Positions 27,950-37,597 of a DNA stretch of 64,000 nucleotides are shown piece after piece; positions within the stretch are counted from its first letter, which is position 1, and the number at the start of each line of letters is the position of its first letter. This DNA is from Peribacillus frigoritolerans_B. GTDB lineage: Bacteria; Bacillota; Bacilli; Bacillales; DSM-1321. A program made the position numbers and the translations under genes. Under the pieces are notes generated by a model. It was not told the DNA's origin and searched no databases. It worked only from the letters and a program-made list of their open reading frames with translations. The stretch spans positions 17,329 to 81,328 of the forward strand of contig NZ_JBIWES010000016.1 of assembly GCF_044762665.1 (NCBI RefSeq). Direction: 5' to 3'.

Positions 27950-28168
27950 TTAAGAAAACACCACTTGCCATAATTTTTTTCCTAATTCCATTAATCCTTT
28001 TGGAGCTGCAACAATCGCACTGATTATTCCCATGAAGACTAAGAAACCGATTAAAGCAGTGAAATTTCTTTTTAAAGCCAATGTCAGAGCACCTATGATG
28101 ATAATGATTAATAGCACCGGAACCAATTGACCTTGCAACCAAGTTAATAAGTTTTGACCGAAATCCAT
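27950..28168 (-). CDS. TcpD-like small conjugation membrane protein
   Basis: A 72-residue protein with two membrane helices (about 15-35 and 37-57). It starts at ATG 28168 behind AAGGGGA and lies between TcpC-like and TcpE-like genes. pCW3-type operons have a small membrane protein, TcpD, at this place. An overlapping alternative frame (27903-28142) is a shadow. Confidence 0.7.
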   Translation of the reverse strand: MDFGQNLLTWLQGQLVPVLLIIIIIGALTLALKRNFTALIGFLVFMGIISAIVAAPKGLMELGKKLWQVVFS

Positions 28169-28187
28169 TTATAACATCCCCTTAATT

Positions 28188-29183
28188 TTAGTTAAATTTA
28201 GTTACTTGCCATTTATTATCAGAAGATTCCAAAACTTCCAGAGTGTATTTTTGTAGGATTTGCACTTTAGAGTTGCTATCTGTAAATATTGCATTTACTT
28301 CAACTATTGAGCTCTTTTTCTTATTTTCTAGGATTCTAAGTTCTTCTATACTTTCGAAAACAATCGTTCCGCCTAGTGGTTGGATGCTCTTATCTGTAGT
28401 TAAGTATTCTAATTCAGCAGCCGTTCCAGTTGAATATTGCTTGAAAAATGTCTGTAGGAATTTATTTATCTCGGCTGCTGTTTTTTGATCAGCTGCTGCA
28501 GATTCTGGTTTGGTTTCTAAAGGTTTGATTTTTGCTTTTTCTGGTTTGCTCGTGAAAGTAGGATTTCCATTAATTAAGAAGGATTTACCGTCTGTTATGA
28601 TTGGCACCTTAATCCATCTTTCATATGGTCCATTATCCTTTTCCTCTGTGACCTTTTTCGTTCTTTTGCCGTTCTTCACATCGCGTTCTTCGGTTTTTTT
28701 CACTTTATAAGTAACTTTAAAGGTGAATTCAGCCGTATCTTTACCAGTTTCTTCGATTTTCCATAATTCAGAGGTATCAAGAAAGGCGTTTCCAGTAATG
28801 GTGTCAAAACGCAATCCTGCTTGTTCATCCATTCCTTCTCTTAAGTAAGGTTGAAGGCGTTTTTCTCTTTCCTGGAAATCATCCTTATTCCATTTGAAGT
28901 ATTCATTAACGAATTTTGAAGCGAAATTTTCAGCTCCTATAGTAGTAGCGAAATTTTCCACCGTTGCCTTTTGAGTAATTTCAACAGGTTTGGTTGAATT
29001 ATCATCGGCTGTATACCCTCTAATTGCTCCGACTGTCCAAAAGGCTACTAAGAGATAAATCGAGTATTTAACGTATTTCCTCGAATTTATCCTCTTAGGA
29101 GAAAAATCCTTTTTGATTTTCGGCTTTTTTGGCTTGGAATCCTTTGGCTTATTCATCATTCCCAAAAATTTTTGAATCTTCAT
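28188..29183 (-). CDS. TcpC-family (VirB8-like) conjugation protein
   Basis: A 331-residue protein with a basic cytoplasmic N-terminus, one membrane segment (about 39-57) and two NTF2/VirB8-like extracellular domains (about 85-205 and 230-325). TcpC-family members have just this two-domain plan and form part of the channel scaffold. AGGAGG precedes ATG 29183. Confidence 0.85.
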   Translation of the reverse strand: MKIQKFLGMMNKPKDSKPKKPKIKKDFSPKRINSRKYVKYSIYLLVAFWTVGAIRGYTADDNSTKPVEITQKATVENFATTIGAENFASKFVNEYFKWNKDDFQEREKRLQPYLREGMDEQAGLRFDTITGNAFLDTSELWKIEETGKDTAEFTFKVTYKVKKTEERDVKNGKRTKKVTEEKDNGPYERWIKVPIITDGKSFLINGNPTFTSKPEKAKIKPLETKPESAAADQKTAAEINKFLQTFFKQYSTGTAAELEYLTTDKSIQPLGGTIVFESIEELRILENKKKSSIVEVNAIFTDSNSKVQILQKYTLEVLESSDNKWQVTKFN

Positions 29184-29222
29184 CTTTTTGCCTCCTGTGA
29201 TTCCCTCCGGCCATCTTCATTC

Positions 29223-30059
29223 TTAATTGATTGGGTCAGCTATACCATATAATTGTTCTGGATTGCTGGACCCTTTAGCAAAAAAGATTTTACCGTAAGG
29301 ATCAGCTAGTATTTTTTCCATTGTGGTATATAGAACGCCTTTTGTAGAGGATGTATTAACATCCTTTGTGTGTAGGATCAAATTCCGCATTTCGTTTTCT
29401 TTTACTGAGATAAAAACTATACGGGGAGCTGCTATATCAACGTCTATAGATTCTTGATCAGTAAAACATTTTATTTCGCAATATCGGTTGTACCGTTTTA
29501 ATTTTCCGATGCTAACATCTTTTCTTTGTTTACTTCGTTCAAGTTCAAGCATGACACCTGCGTGAATATCATGTGATTTTGCTTTAAGAAGGAGCATGCC
29601 GTCTGGTTTGATTTGACCATCCCGACCATCTGCGAATCTGTATTGACTTCTTGATTCATTCAGCCATTCATGTATTCCGAAGTGATCATTATCTATAAGT
29701 TTGAAAGAGGCGTGAACATTAGCCATTTCCAAGCAATGATAGATATGTGATGGTGTTCTATCAGTCCAGCGTGTATCCCATCTTGCTTCACCAAGTAATT
29801 CTCTGACTTCTTCTAATCCTTTGGAATCTAGGGTATAAACATTTTTACTTCTTCCTGCTGGGTTCGCTTTATCAACGATTGCAAGTCGGAATGATGTAAT
29901 ATAGCCATGTTCTTCAAGGAGTTTTGTTCTCCTATAGATAGCTGGTTTAGAAGATTGGTAAATCACTTTCTGTAAATAATCCACATCCAGAAAAATTAAA
30001 TCATATAAGTCTAAAAATAATTCTTGTTCCCTTGGTGTTAAAAAAATCTCCTTTGCCAT
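29223..30059 (-). CDS. Replication-relaxation family protein
   Basis: A 278-residue soluble protein with an N-terminal winged helix (LTPREQELFLDLYDL, about 5-70) and a nuclease-like middle (IKPDGMLLL ... VMLELERSKQRKD, about 160-200), whose D-x(n)-ELE pattern suggests a metal-dependent nuclease fold. It resembles the Bacillus replication-relaxation family found in conjugative elements next to the coupling protein. No classical MOB relaxase is seen in the window, so this is the best DNA-processing candidate. Starts ATG 30059 behind AGAGGGGG. Confidence 0.75.
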   Translation of the reverse strand: MAKEIFLTPREQELFLDLYDLIFLDVDYLQKVIYQSSKPAIYRRTKLLEEHGYITSFRLAIVDKANPAGRSKNVYTLDSKGLEEVRELLGEARWDTRWTDRTPSHIYHCLEMANVHASFKLIDNDHFGIHEWLNESRSQYRFADGRDGQIKPDGMLLLKAKSHDIHAGVMLELERSKQRKDVSIGKLKRYNRYCEIKCFTDQESIDVDIAAPRIVFISVKENEMRNLILHTKDVNTSSTKGVLYTTMEKILADPYGKIFFAKGSSNPEQLYGIADPIN

Positions 30060-30077
30060 TGGCTTTCCCCCTCTTGT

Positions 30078-32900
30078 TTAGAAGAAGGAGAATGGCTTTT
30101 TGGCTTCTTCTACTTCTTCATAGTGTTCATTTTGCTTTCCGTTCTCTTTGTTTTGGTTTCTATTTGAAACCTCATGGTCATGATGAGGGGGTGTTTTATT
30201 GTTGAATAATTCATTATTCGTTTTCTCATCTTGTGAATCTTGATGAACGGCATCACCCCTTAAAGTATCATTTTGTGGTGAAATGATTTTGAAAAATTCA
30301 TCCTCATCCATTTCTTCAACATCTGATATTGACATGGTAGTAAAAAGGCCGTCATCTTCAGGTGTTTGGGATTCGGATATCGAAACAAGGGAAGGAGGTT
30401 CTTCCGGTAAAGTGATTTCTGAGAAAAGACCTTCATTCTCTCGTTTTTTGTTTTTCTTGTCATACCCCAGGTAAGATTGAATGCTTTCATCAACCTTTTT
30501 ATAATGTTCTCCATCTCGTTTTTGAAGATCTAAAGCAATGGATTCAAGCCAGTTGAAGGTTGACGTCATTTCCTTTTGATCCTGGTAATTGGCTGCATCA
30601 CCATTTTCCTTATAAACAAATGGTGGTTCGGTTTCTACTGTACAGGTGGTGATTTTATTAACACCTCCAACCTTATCTTTAGTAAAAACAGCGACCGTAT
30701 TACTCGGAAGATTCTGAACATATTGGGCTGAAAATCTTCCACCAGTCATGGATTCCACTTGTGCGGCTGATTCATCACCCTGTGTTCCTGAAAGAATCGT
30801 TCCCATGTTACCCTTGATTGCTTTCTTAAGGAACGGTTTTAACTGATCCATGTATTGAGTGATGATGCCAAGCCCTAAACCGAATTTACGGTCAAAAGCT
30901 ACAATCGTATCCATGATTTCAATTTGAGCCAAATGGGCTTCATCAACCAAGAGCATATGGAGTTTAGATCCTGTTTGTCGTTTAATGGCTGTTTGATGAT
31001 ATTGGGTAACCATGTGACCGACTGTTAAAGTGATGTTGGTATCATCGACATCTTTCATATCAATGAGGACCAGGTGGCCTTCATCCATCCATTTACGAAG
31101 GTTCAAGCCGAATTTTGTCTGGCCGAACATCCTTCTCATATAAAGGGAAGATTGAAATGGCTGCATCCTCGTTCTAATCGCATCAAGTGTGGCATCAGTA
31201 TCTTTAAGATTATAAGATAACCATTCTTCCCTTAAGACAGGATCTTTAATGTTTTCAACCACTCTGGTCCTGAATTTTGCATCTTGGAACATTCGGTTGA
31301 TACCGAGAATGGAATGGGATTTTTTATCCTGCAAAAGAGCAAGTATCGCATTTTCTATCCATCTCATGGCTCTCGGAGCATTGGATGTATCAAATGCAGT
31401 TTCAATAATGTCTATGATGTTGTTTTTTACCGTATCATCTAATTCACCTGGTGCTTTGTGTAAAAGATTTAAAGCTAAAGGATGTTCATCTTTCGTTAAG
31501 CTAATGTAATGAACTTTATCCCATGGAATGGTGATTCCTTCTGCTTCAGCCTTTTTCAACCGGCTTATAACGGTGAGGGCGGTTTCTTTGGCTGGGTCAA
31601 ACAGTGTAAATCCAGGGGCACTCTTCGGATCGTTTGCCCAATCATCAATCATAGATTGAAGAATCATTAATATTTCCGAAGATTTTCCGGAACCTGTTTT
31701 ACCAGACATGAACCAATGTTCTCTTAGAATGTTATACGGGACCTTCACCAAACGTTTTTTAACTATTGGGTGTTTCATGTATCCAACAGTTATTCCGTTA
31801 TTCATTTCAGATTTTTCAAGGGCGCGTTCACCTTGTTGTAGGTGAGGCACTTGCTCAAATATATCGTGATTAGGTGAAGGGAGCTGCAGAAGGTTTGAAA
31901 GTTCTCGGCCTATCCAATCCATTTTATAAGCGAAAGGATAGGGGTTTCTTTCTACAGCATTTCGGAACCTTCTTATGCTTAATCCGTTTTCATCATTCAT
32001 GATGGATCCTAACGTGGTAGCGATTGATTGAACAACACCGCCAGCATGTTTGGATTCACTTGCAATGGAAACCGCAACTGTAAAAACTTTATCTCTTCCT
32101 GATAACCGTTTAGAAATGGATTTTAGATCAGCTTTCTCAAAACTGTCCATATCGCTCATGCGACTATGGTATTTTTTCATTTTCTTTTGAGATTTCTTTA
32201 TCTTCTTCATTAATTGATAAGGAGAAGAAGGGCTAAATGTAATATCAATCCAAGATCCAGGTTCCATGTAAGAAATAAGGTTTCCAATTCCGTTCTTTCC
32301 ACTAAAGGAAGCTAAAGGCTTCACTTCATGGATCCCTTTGTAATCCATAACCATTCTGCCACTATAAGCTGATTGGCTAGGAAATTGAATATGATCGGCT
32401 TCATGAATTTCTGCATCTGGGTAAGCATTTTGAATCGTCCGAAGGATTCCGGTTTTTCGGTCCTGTGGAAACCCGATATAAAATTTGATTCCCTCTTTGT
32501 CTTTGTGAACCATCCATTGAAACCATTCTCGACCTCTTATCATTCTGATGCTTCGAGGACGTTTATATCCGGCAATCTGTTCCACCATTTCAAGGATGGA
32601 AGCAGCATTTCCGGATTGGTCTTGATGGGGTAAAAGTTGATAATATTGATACCGTTTTTTCTCCCGGTTTCGATTGAAAAGGAATCTTAGTATGGCAATT
32701 ATTATCGTTGCTATTACCCCTATAATCAGTGTTAAAATTCCAGTTTTTAAAGCTGGATAATAAGGTCCGAATAGTTCATGGAACTTATCAGGTTTCCAAA
32801 AATAGAAGGCAATTACCGAACCAGGAATCCAAATTGGGGCCGTTTTAGGAACCCATAATCCCACCATTTCCATGAGTTGATCATCTTGCTTACTAGCCAT
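30078..32900 (-). CDS. Conjugative coupling-protein-like ATPase (VirD4/TraG type)
   Basis: A 940-residue protein with two N-terminal membrane helices (about 22-72), a variable domain, Walker A FMSGKTGSGKSSEI (about residues 395-408), Walker B LHMLLVDEAHLAQ, and GIITQYMDQL. The C-terminal 200 residues are acidic, polar and disordered. It links the DNA-protein substrate to the channel. AAGGAGAT lies 13 nt before ATG 32900; it is the first gene of the minus-strand transfer operon. Confidence 0.85.
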   Translation of the reverse strand: MASKQDDQLMEMVGLWVPKTAPIWIPGSVIAFYFWKPDKFHELFGPYYPALKTGILTLIIGVIATIIIAILRFLFNRNREKKRYQYYQLLPHQDQSGNAASILEMVEQIAGYKRPRSIRMIRGREWFQWMVHKDKEGIKFYIGFPQDRKTGILRTIQNAYPDAEIHEADHIQFPSQSAYSGRMVMDYKGIHEVKPLASFSGKNGIGNLISYMEPGSWIDITFSPSSPYQLMKKIKKSQKKMKKYHSRMSDMDSFEKADLKSISKRLSGRDKVFTVAVSIASESKHAGGVVQSIATTLGSIMNDENGLSIRRFRNAVERNPYPFAYKMDWIGRELSNLLQLPSPNHDIFEQVPHLQQGERALEKSEMNNGITVGYMKHPIVKKRLVKVPYNILREHWFMSGKTGSGKSSEILMILQSMIDDWANDPKSAPGFTLFDPAKETALTVISRLKKAEAEGITIPWDKVHYISLTKDEHPLALNLLHKAPGELDDTVKNNIIDIIETAFDTSNAPRAMRWIENAILALLQDKKSHSILGINRMFQDAKFRTRVVENIKDPVLREEWLSYNLKDTDATLDAIRTRMQPFQSSLYMRRMFGQTKFGLNLRKWMDEGHLVLIDMKDVDDTNITLTVGHMVTQYHQTAIKRQTGSKLHMLLVDEAHLAQIEIMDTIVAFDRKFGLGLGIITQYMDQLKPFLKKAIKGNMGTILSGTQGDESAAQVESMTGGRFSAQYVQNLPSNTVAVFTKDKVGGVNKITTCTVETEPPFVYKENGDAANYQDQKEMTSTFNWLESIALDLQKRDGEHYKKVDESIQSYLGYDKKNKKRENEGLFSEITLPEEPPSLVSISESQTPEDDGLFTTMSISDVEEMDEDEFFKIISPQNDTLRGDAVHQDSQDEKTNNELFNNKTPPHHDHEVSNRNQNKENGKQNEHYEEVEEAKKPFSFF

Positions 32901-33486
32901 ATTTCGTGCTATCTCCTTCCCTTTGGTTAGACCGTATATTGCGGTGTGTTCTAGCTGAATTAAGAGGCTAGGATAACACTAGAGATTTTACGGTTTTACA
33001 CTTTCGGGATTTATGAAGATACGAGGCTAAGGATTCGCCGTCTGCCGGAGGGCGTGGTCAATATTAAAGTTATGGGAAATAAGGAGTACCTTATTAACAT
33101 AACAGTCACCGAATTTAGAAGGGTTTCTATAATCGTTATAACTATAGAGTTTTCAAGGATCAGAGCCTTTAATGGATAGTATATTAGATTGTTATGTCCT
33201 GTTTATATCTGAATAGACAATCCAACTAACAAGTTGGCTAACATTCCAAGTAACTATCTGGCTTAATTCCATAATATCCCCATTTGATTCAAAATGCAAT
33301 CTTTTTTATATAAAAAAATTTCATTTTGAAAACATTTAATATAACAACTGAAATAACAGGGGGTGTAAGTATTTAAATGGTACAAGGTTTGATAAGTTTT
33401 GGGGAGGGTAAAAAAAATACCCCTCCCCATTTTAAAACTGATATTGTATAATTTAAGTTTAGATATTAAGAAAAACCTATACTAAT
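32901..33486. promoter_or_regulatory. Gene-free region upstream of the transfer operon (promoter, possible oriT)
   Basis: No coding gene. It must hold the operon promoter. It contains short inverted repeats: ACCGTATATTGCGGT (about 32931-32945), CTAGGATAACACTAG (about 32968-32982), CCAACTAACAAGTTGG (33222-33237), and a comparatively GC-rich patch at 33030-33060. Origins of transfer often lie here with such repeats, but I cannot identify a nic site. A palindrome matching one at 37953 lies at 33399-33431. Confidence 0.35.
33399..33431. repeat. GGGGAGGGGTA-type palindrome, copy 1
   Basis: GGGGAGGGTA, an A-run and TACCCCTCCCC form a near-perfect hairpin. The same palindrome occurs at 37953-37982, so the pair brackets the minus-strand initiator/two-component operon. 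Confidence 0.6.
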
Positions 33487-33487
33487 T

Positions 33488-33524
33488 AAAAAATGGCTCC
33501 CTATTTTGAGGAGCCATTTTTTAA
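33488..33524 (-). terminator. Terminator of the initiator/two-component operon
   Basis: AAAAATGGCTCC pairs with GGAGCCATTTTT around a 9-nt loop, just after the response regulator stop on the minus strand. Confidence 0.8.
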
Positions 33525-34108
33525 GCATTTATTTTTTTATTAATGGACTGAATTTGTTTTTTTACCGTTCCTACGGATTTAAAAAGTGTTTCCGCAATCC
33601 TCGTTCTGCTATACCCTTTTTGTTGAAGTTTATAAATTTCCTGTTCCGAAGAGGTAAGTATCCGTATTTTCTTTTCTTCCGTTATTTTGGATAGTAAGGC
33701 TGGTGAAGCATCGGAATGTATTCGGTTTCTACCTTCAACAGCTTCCTGTATAGCTGATATGATGTCAAATATACTCGACTTGTTTATATAATTGATTGCT
33801 CCAGATTCAAAGGAATTTATAATGACTTCTTTATCAACAATTGAAGTAAGGGCAATTGTTTTAATTCCCTGATTGCTTAATATTTCTATAATCTCAATTC
33901 CATCTAAATTAGCTCTAGTTAGATTAAGATCTATTAATACAACATCTATTTCAGGTTCCTTTTTTAAAACTTCTAACATTTCTTCCTTACATAAAACAAC
34001 GTCAACTACATCGATATTATCTGTCTCTTTCTTAATATACTTAGATATATTTTCCTGCCAAAAAGGGTCATCTTCTACTATTACCACTTTTATATTCTTT
34101 TCTTCCAT
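33521..34108 (-). CDS. NarL/LuxR-type response regulator
   Basis: A 195-residue regulator: receiver domain (about 6-125) with acidic pocket VEDD, phospho-acceptor VLIDLN (Asp near residue 60), ALTS and the lysine in INKSS; then a LuxR-like helix-turn-helix (about 145-190, LTSSEQEIYKLQQKGYSRTR, IAETLFKSVGTVKKQI). It follows the histidine kinase by 36 nt and should be its partner. Targets are unknown; location in the initiator operon suggests control of copy number, transfer or the plasmid's accessory genes. Confidence 0.9.
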   Translation of the reverse strand: MEEKNIKVVIVEDDPFWQENISKYIKKETDNIDVVDVVLCKEEMLEVLKKEPEIDVVLIDLNLTRANLDGIEIIEILSNQGIKTIALTSIVDKEVIINSFESGAINYINKSSIFDIISAIQEAVEGRNRIHSDASPALLSKITEEKKIRILTSSEQEIYKLQQKGYSRTRIAETLFKSVGTVKKQIQSINKKINA

Positions 34109-34144
34109 AAAGTTTTATCCTCCATTTCAAAACTAAACGATTAT

Positions 34145-35530
34145 TTAAGCATTCGGTTTTGTTGGATATATTCGAGATTTAGGAAACTGAATAATGACAG
34201 AAGTTCCTTTGTTCACTTCACTATGAACAAATATCTCGCCACCATGTGCTCGAATTACTCTATAGCTGAAGCTTAGACCTAATCCATGATTTTTTATTTT
34301 TTTCTTAGTTGAAAAGTATGGTTCCATGATTCGTTTCATTTCTTGTTTAGGGATTCCGATACCATTATCGCTTACCTCAATACTTATTCCATTTTTTATC
34401 TTAAACAATTGTACAAGTATCTGACCCTTTGGAACCATAATAGCTTCCATAGCATTATTTAAAATATTATTAATTGCTTCTGCTAACAGAACATTGTCAC
34501 AATGTAACGTAACATCAGCTTTTAACTGAGTCTTTATTTCAATACCCTTTGAATTACAAATAGGTTGTATTTTATCGATACAATCTCTAATAAGTTCCTC
34601 TAGCTGAACACTTGTTTCTTTAAGAACAATTTCTTCCGTTTTTGACCTAATTCTATCGACCATGTTATCAATACCTTCAATTGCAGAAAAAACGGATTCG
34701 ATTGAGTTTTTAGCTTCATTAAAGTCTTTTTTTTCAATTGAATCTTTAGCGATATTGAAGAAAAATTTAATTTTACTAACTTCATTCTTAATCGTGTGGT
34801 TTAAAATTGCTGTTCCTCCACTCATAATCTGCATCGACTTGTCTAATATGTGTTGTTGTTCTATTTTGACCTTGATTCCGAAAGCACCATGTAGAAATAT
34901 ATAGGCAACAAATAACATATAGGCTATGAAAAAAAATGTTGGGACCAAGCGAAATAATTCTGTGTGTGGGTTGATTGCTCGAAAAACGTAATTAAAGAGG
35001 AAGACACCTAACCAAGCAGGAACCAATACAATAAATACTCGAAATTTACTCTGTTTTTGATACATGTTTATTTCACTACGAAAGGTGTAGAACATTATGT
35101 AACTTGCAATTAAAAAATACGGGGCAGCCCATACTAACAATACTCGAAAATTAATTGCAATGTCTGGATAAAAATCGGTAACGAATACCATAAAAATCAT
35201 TGGAATTGTCAGAATGTACGATAACTTTTTCTTAATCTCAACCTTGACTATTTTCGAATATACAATCGAGTACATAAGGATCGCATAAGGAGAAATAACT
35301 TCACCTAGAAATTGAAAATAAATATGCACTTGAAAAAGAAAAGGTAATAGAAATATTACTTCCATTTTTTGAAGCGTCGGTATAATGTCACTCACTAATG
35401 ATTCTGATAGCGCACCTATGCCAGCTGACATAGCGAATCCAATCATCCAGCGATTAGCTTCATTTTCTTTAGGTTGACTAACGAATAAGATGATCGAAAA
35501 TAATAAATTAAAAACGAAAATGAATAACAT
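34145..35530 (-). CDS. Membrane histidine kinase (ComP-like layout)
   Basis: A 461-residue kinase with about seven N-terminal membrane segments (about 1-215), a phospho-acceptor region (ILNHTIKNEVSKI, about 235-248) and an HATPase_c domain (about 335-455) with NNILNNAMEAI, DNGIGIPKQE and HGLGLSFSYR boxes. A polytopic sensor with no large external loop recalls ComP-type peptide sensors, but the signal is unknown. It starts 3 nt after the HAD gene and is followed by the response regulator. Confidence 0.9.
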   Translation of the reverse strand: MLFIFVFNLLFSIILFVSQPKENEANRWMIGFAMSAGIGALSESLVSDIIPTLQKMEVIFLLPFLFQVHIYFQFLGEVISPYAILMYSIVYSKIVKVEIKKKLSYILTIPMIFMVFVTDFYPDIAINFRVLLVWAAPYFLIASYIMFYTFRSEINMYQKQSKFRVFIVLVPAWLGVFLFNYVFRAINPHTELFRLVPTFFFIAYMLFVAYIFLHGAFGIKVKIEQQHILDKSMQIMSGGTAILNHTIKNEVSKIKFFFNIAKDSIEKKDFNEAKNSIESVFSAIEGIDNMVDRIRSKTEEIVLKETSVQLEELIRDCIDKIQPICNSKGIEIKTQLKADVTLHCDNVLLAEAINNILNNAMEAIMVPKGQILVQLFKIKNGISIEVSDNGIGIPKQEMKRIMEPYFSTKKKIKNHGLGLSFSYRVIRAHGGEIFVHSEVNKGTSVIIQFPKSRIYPTKPNA

Positions 35531-35533
35531 AGG

Positions 35534-36163
35534 TCACAACCTCGAAACCATATTTAAAATGTCTTTCGGCAGTTGTGCAATATAGTCTGCATGTCCTTCG
35601 TTTAAGAGTTCAATAGAATCGTAGCCCCAAGATGTTGCTATACAACAAAGTTGATTCTTTTTAGCAGCTTTAATATCTCTTAATTCGTCGCCTATATAGA
35701 TGACTTCATTGCGGTTTAATCCATTACTTTTAAGAAAAGAAGAAATGTCTTTTGCTTTAGAAAAAGGATTAAACGAATAATGAGTATAATCAAAAATATT
35801 AATTGAATTATTTGTTAAAAACTGGGTAGTCACAACACGGGAATTGGTTGTCAAAAACCCTAAACGAAAGCCCTTTTTCTTTAATTCGTGAAGCACCTCA
35901 TTTATGCCGTCTACAGATTTTAAATTAGGAATGTATTGTTGATACCTTTGCTTTATTTGCAACCCAACCCAAGGCATTTGATAAATTGGTACATCAAGTC
36001 TTTTACACCTATCACGTATTGATAATGTGCTTAAATAATGAATATCATTATTGTTGATTTTTTTATAACCACGTCTTTCGGCTATTTCATTAAAAATATC
36101 AATTGCTAAAGATTTTGTATTTACAAGGGTTCCATTGAAATTGAAAAGTATAACTTTGGACAT
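35534..36163 (-). CDS. HAD-superfamily protein lacking both catalytic motif-I aspartates
   Basis: A 209-residue protein of the PpaX/phosphoglycolate-phosphatase type. I chose ATG 36163 because AAGGAGA lies 6 nt upstream. Motif I, normally DxDGT, reads FNFNGTLV: both aspartates are asparagines (codons AAT). Motif II (LTTNSR), the motif III lysine (SKAKD) and motif IV (YIGDELRD) are kept. Without the nucleophilic Asp it should not act as a phosphatase; it may bind a phospho-ligand or act as a regulator. It is coupled to the kinase gene (3-nt gap). Confidence 0.75.
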   Translation of the reverse strand: MSKVILFNFNGTLVNTKSLAIDIFNEIAERRGYKKINNNDIHYLSTLSIRDRCKRLDVPIYQMPWVGLQIKQRYQQYIPNLKSVDGINEVLHELKKKGFRLGFLTTNSRVVTTQFLTNNSINIFDYTHYSFNPFSKAKDISSFLKSNGLNRNEVIYIGDELRDIKAAKKNQLCCIATSWGYDSIELLNEGHADYIAQLPKDILNMVSRL

Positions 36164-36201
36164 AACATTCTCCTTGCGATTTATTTGTAAGTTGTAGAAC
36201 A

Positions 36202-36408
36202 TTAACTTGAACTATCCTCAGATAATCTTGGCACTTCACCCTTTCTTCCGAAGCTCAAATAATTCCATTCATGACTTTTCATGCTGCCTTTAACGCCTGG
36301 GAGACACCGATCACAATAATAACGAATCCACTCAGGCTTATTTTTTTCATACATGGGAGTTAACTGTCCTATTGGCTCACTACGGTTACAAAACATACAC
36401 TTAGGCAT
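36202..36408 (-). CDS. Small double-CxxC zinc protein
   Basis: A 68-residue protein with CMFC at the N-terminus and CDRC about 30 residues later, a likely zinc-binding pair. It starts at ATG 36408, 13 nt after the initiator gene, in the same operon. A ribosome site GGGGGG is present. The family is not recognised. Confidence 0.65.
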   Translation of the reverse strand: MPKCMFCNRSEPIGQLTPMYEKNKPEWIRYYCDRCLPGVKGSMKSHEWNYLSFGRKGEVPRLSEDSSS

Positions 36409-36421
36409 TAACGCCCCCCCC

Positions 36422-37578
36422 TTATGACATTACCTCTTCTTTTTTCTTCCAAGCATCAAATTCAGCCTTTAACGCAGCTTTCTTAGCATCACCTAACGCT
36501 TTATCTAATCCAACATAATCAAATTCAGCAATACCATGTTCTTTATACTTTTCATCCATCCACACTGCTAACTGACTGTCTGGCATATCTGGGTTTTCCT
36601 CTTTAAACTTGGTTTTTAACGCCTCATAAGCTTCATTTGATTGATCATCATTAATCTTATCATCTTTTCCCAACCATTCTGGTACGGGTTCTTCCCGAAC
36701 GATATGTAACGGTTTTACTTTGTTAGCTTGAGCCGATCTATTATTCATTTCACGATTACGTATTAACCAATCATTCATAACCGCACCAATTGATTCAGGT
36801 TTTTTGCTCATTTTGGTTAATAAATTGTCTAACACAAAAGCATACTCATTAGCAGGGTAAACGGTTTCTGTGTTTTTAATGTGTAATTCAATATCAAAAA
36901 TATTTAAATTAAATGCAATCAATCTATCCATCTGCTTTTCTAATACTCTTTTGATTAGTGGATTAATATCCAAGCTTTCCACTTGTTCTGGATAGATAGA
37001 TTCTTTTTCATTTTTCTTTTTAATATTGTCTTTTTCTCTTTTCTTTTTAGTAGGAACTTTTTGTGTACTTTCTACCGGAACTTTTTGTGTACTTTCTACC
37101 GGAACTTTTTGTGCACTTTCTACCGGAACTTTTTGTTCCGGTAGCTTTTTTTTCTTAGCCGTTTTCACCTCAACTTGTTCCTTCACCTTATTAGGCTTCA
37201 TATACGCTAAACAAGCATCAATCAAGGGTTTGAAATTATATTGGTTGGATTTTCGTTTACCTTCGATATAACGGAAACTGATCTCCAATAGATTTTTATC
37301 TTCCATGCTTTTTATTAATTTCCTTAATGCTCTTTCGCTTTTACCTTCTTCATACGAATCACCATAAAAAATCTTGGCCAATGTCTCTTGGCTAGGATAC
37401 GGATCTTTTACATCATGCTTAAATGAAAACAAGATGGTCAATAACGAATATTCACCATGAGTCAGACCGACTTTTCTATAATTCCTTATGATCAAATTAG
37501 GAATGGGTGTAAAACCTTCATCCAATATTGGGTTACCCCATATAATTTCAACATGTTGTGGCGATTGTTTATCTGACA
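36422..37578 (-). CDS. Predicted plasmid replication initiator with embedded DNA repeats
   Basis: A 385-residue protein. I chose ATG 37578 (AAGGGGAG upstream) over an earlier frame start. The N-terminal 110 residues (PIPNLIIRNYRKVGLTHGEY, then YPSQETLAKIF and SERALRKLIKSM) form a winged helix-turn-helix like initiators of large Bacillus theta plasmids. The middle is a lysine-rich linker with the repeated peptide QKVPVEST, encoded by 24-bp DNA repeats (37053-37135). The C-terminus (about 200-385) is helical and DnaD-like in length. Placement of repeats inside the gene resembles pLS32 repN/oriN. It heads the operon. Confidence 0.65.
37053..37135 (-). repeat. Iteron-like 24-bp tandem repeats inside the initiator gene
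   Basis: Three full units (37053-37076, 37077-37100, 37101-37124) of GGAACTTTTTGTGTACTTTC-TACC type and an 11-bp partial unit; units 1 and 2 are identical and unit 3 has one change. The partial unit forms CCGGAA...TTCCGG with the next bases. These are probably initiator-binding sites forming the replication origin. Confidence 0.6.
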
Positions 37579-37597
37579 TAAAAAAACTCCCCTTCAA

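Noticed and set aside
37053..37135. Repeats considered as a CRISPR array
   Set aside because: Units are directly adjacent without spacers and stay in frame within a gene, so they are iteron-like repeats.
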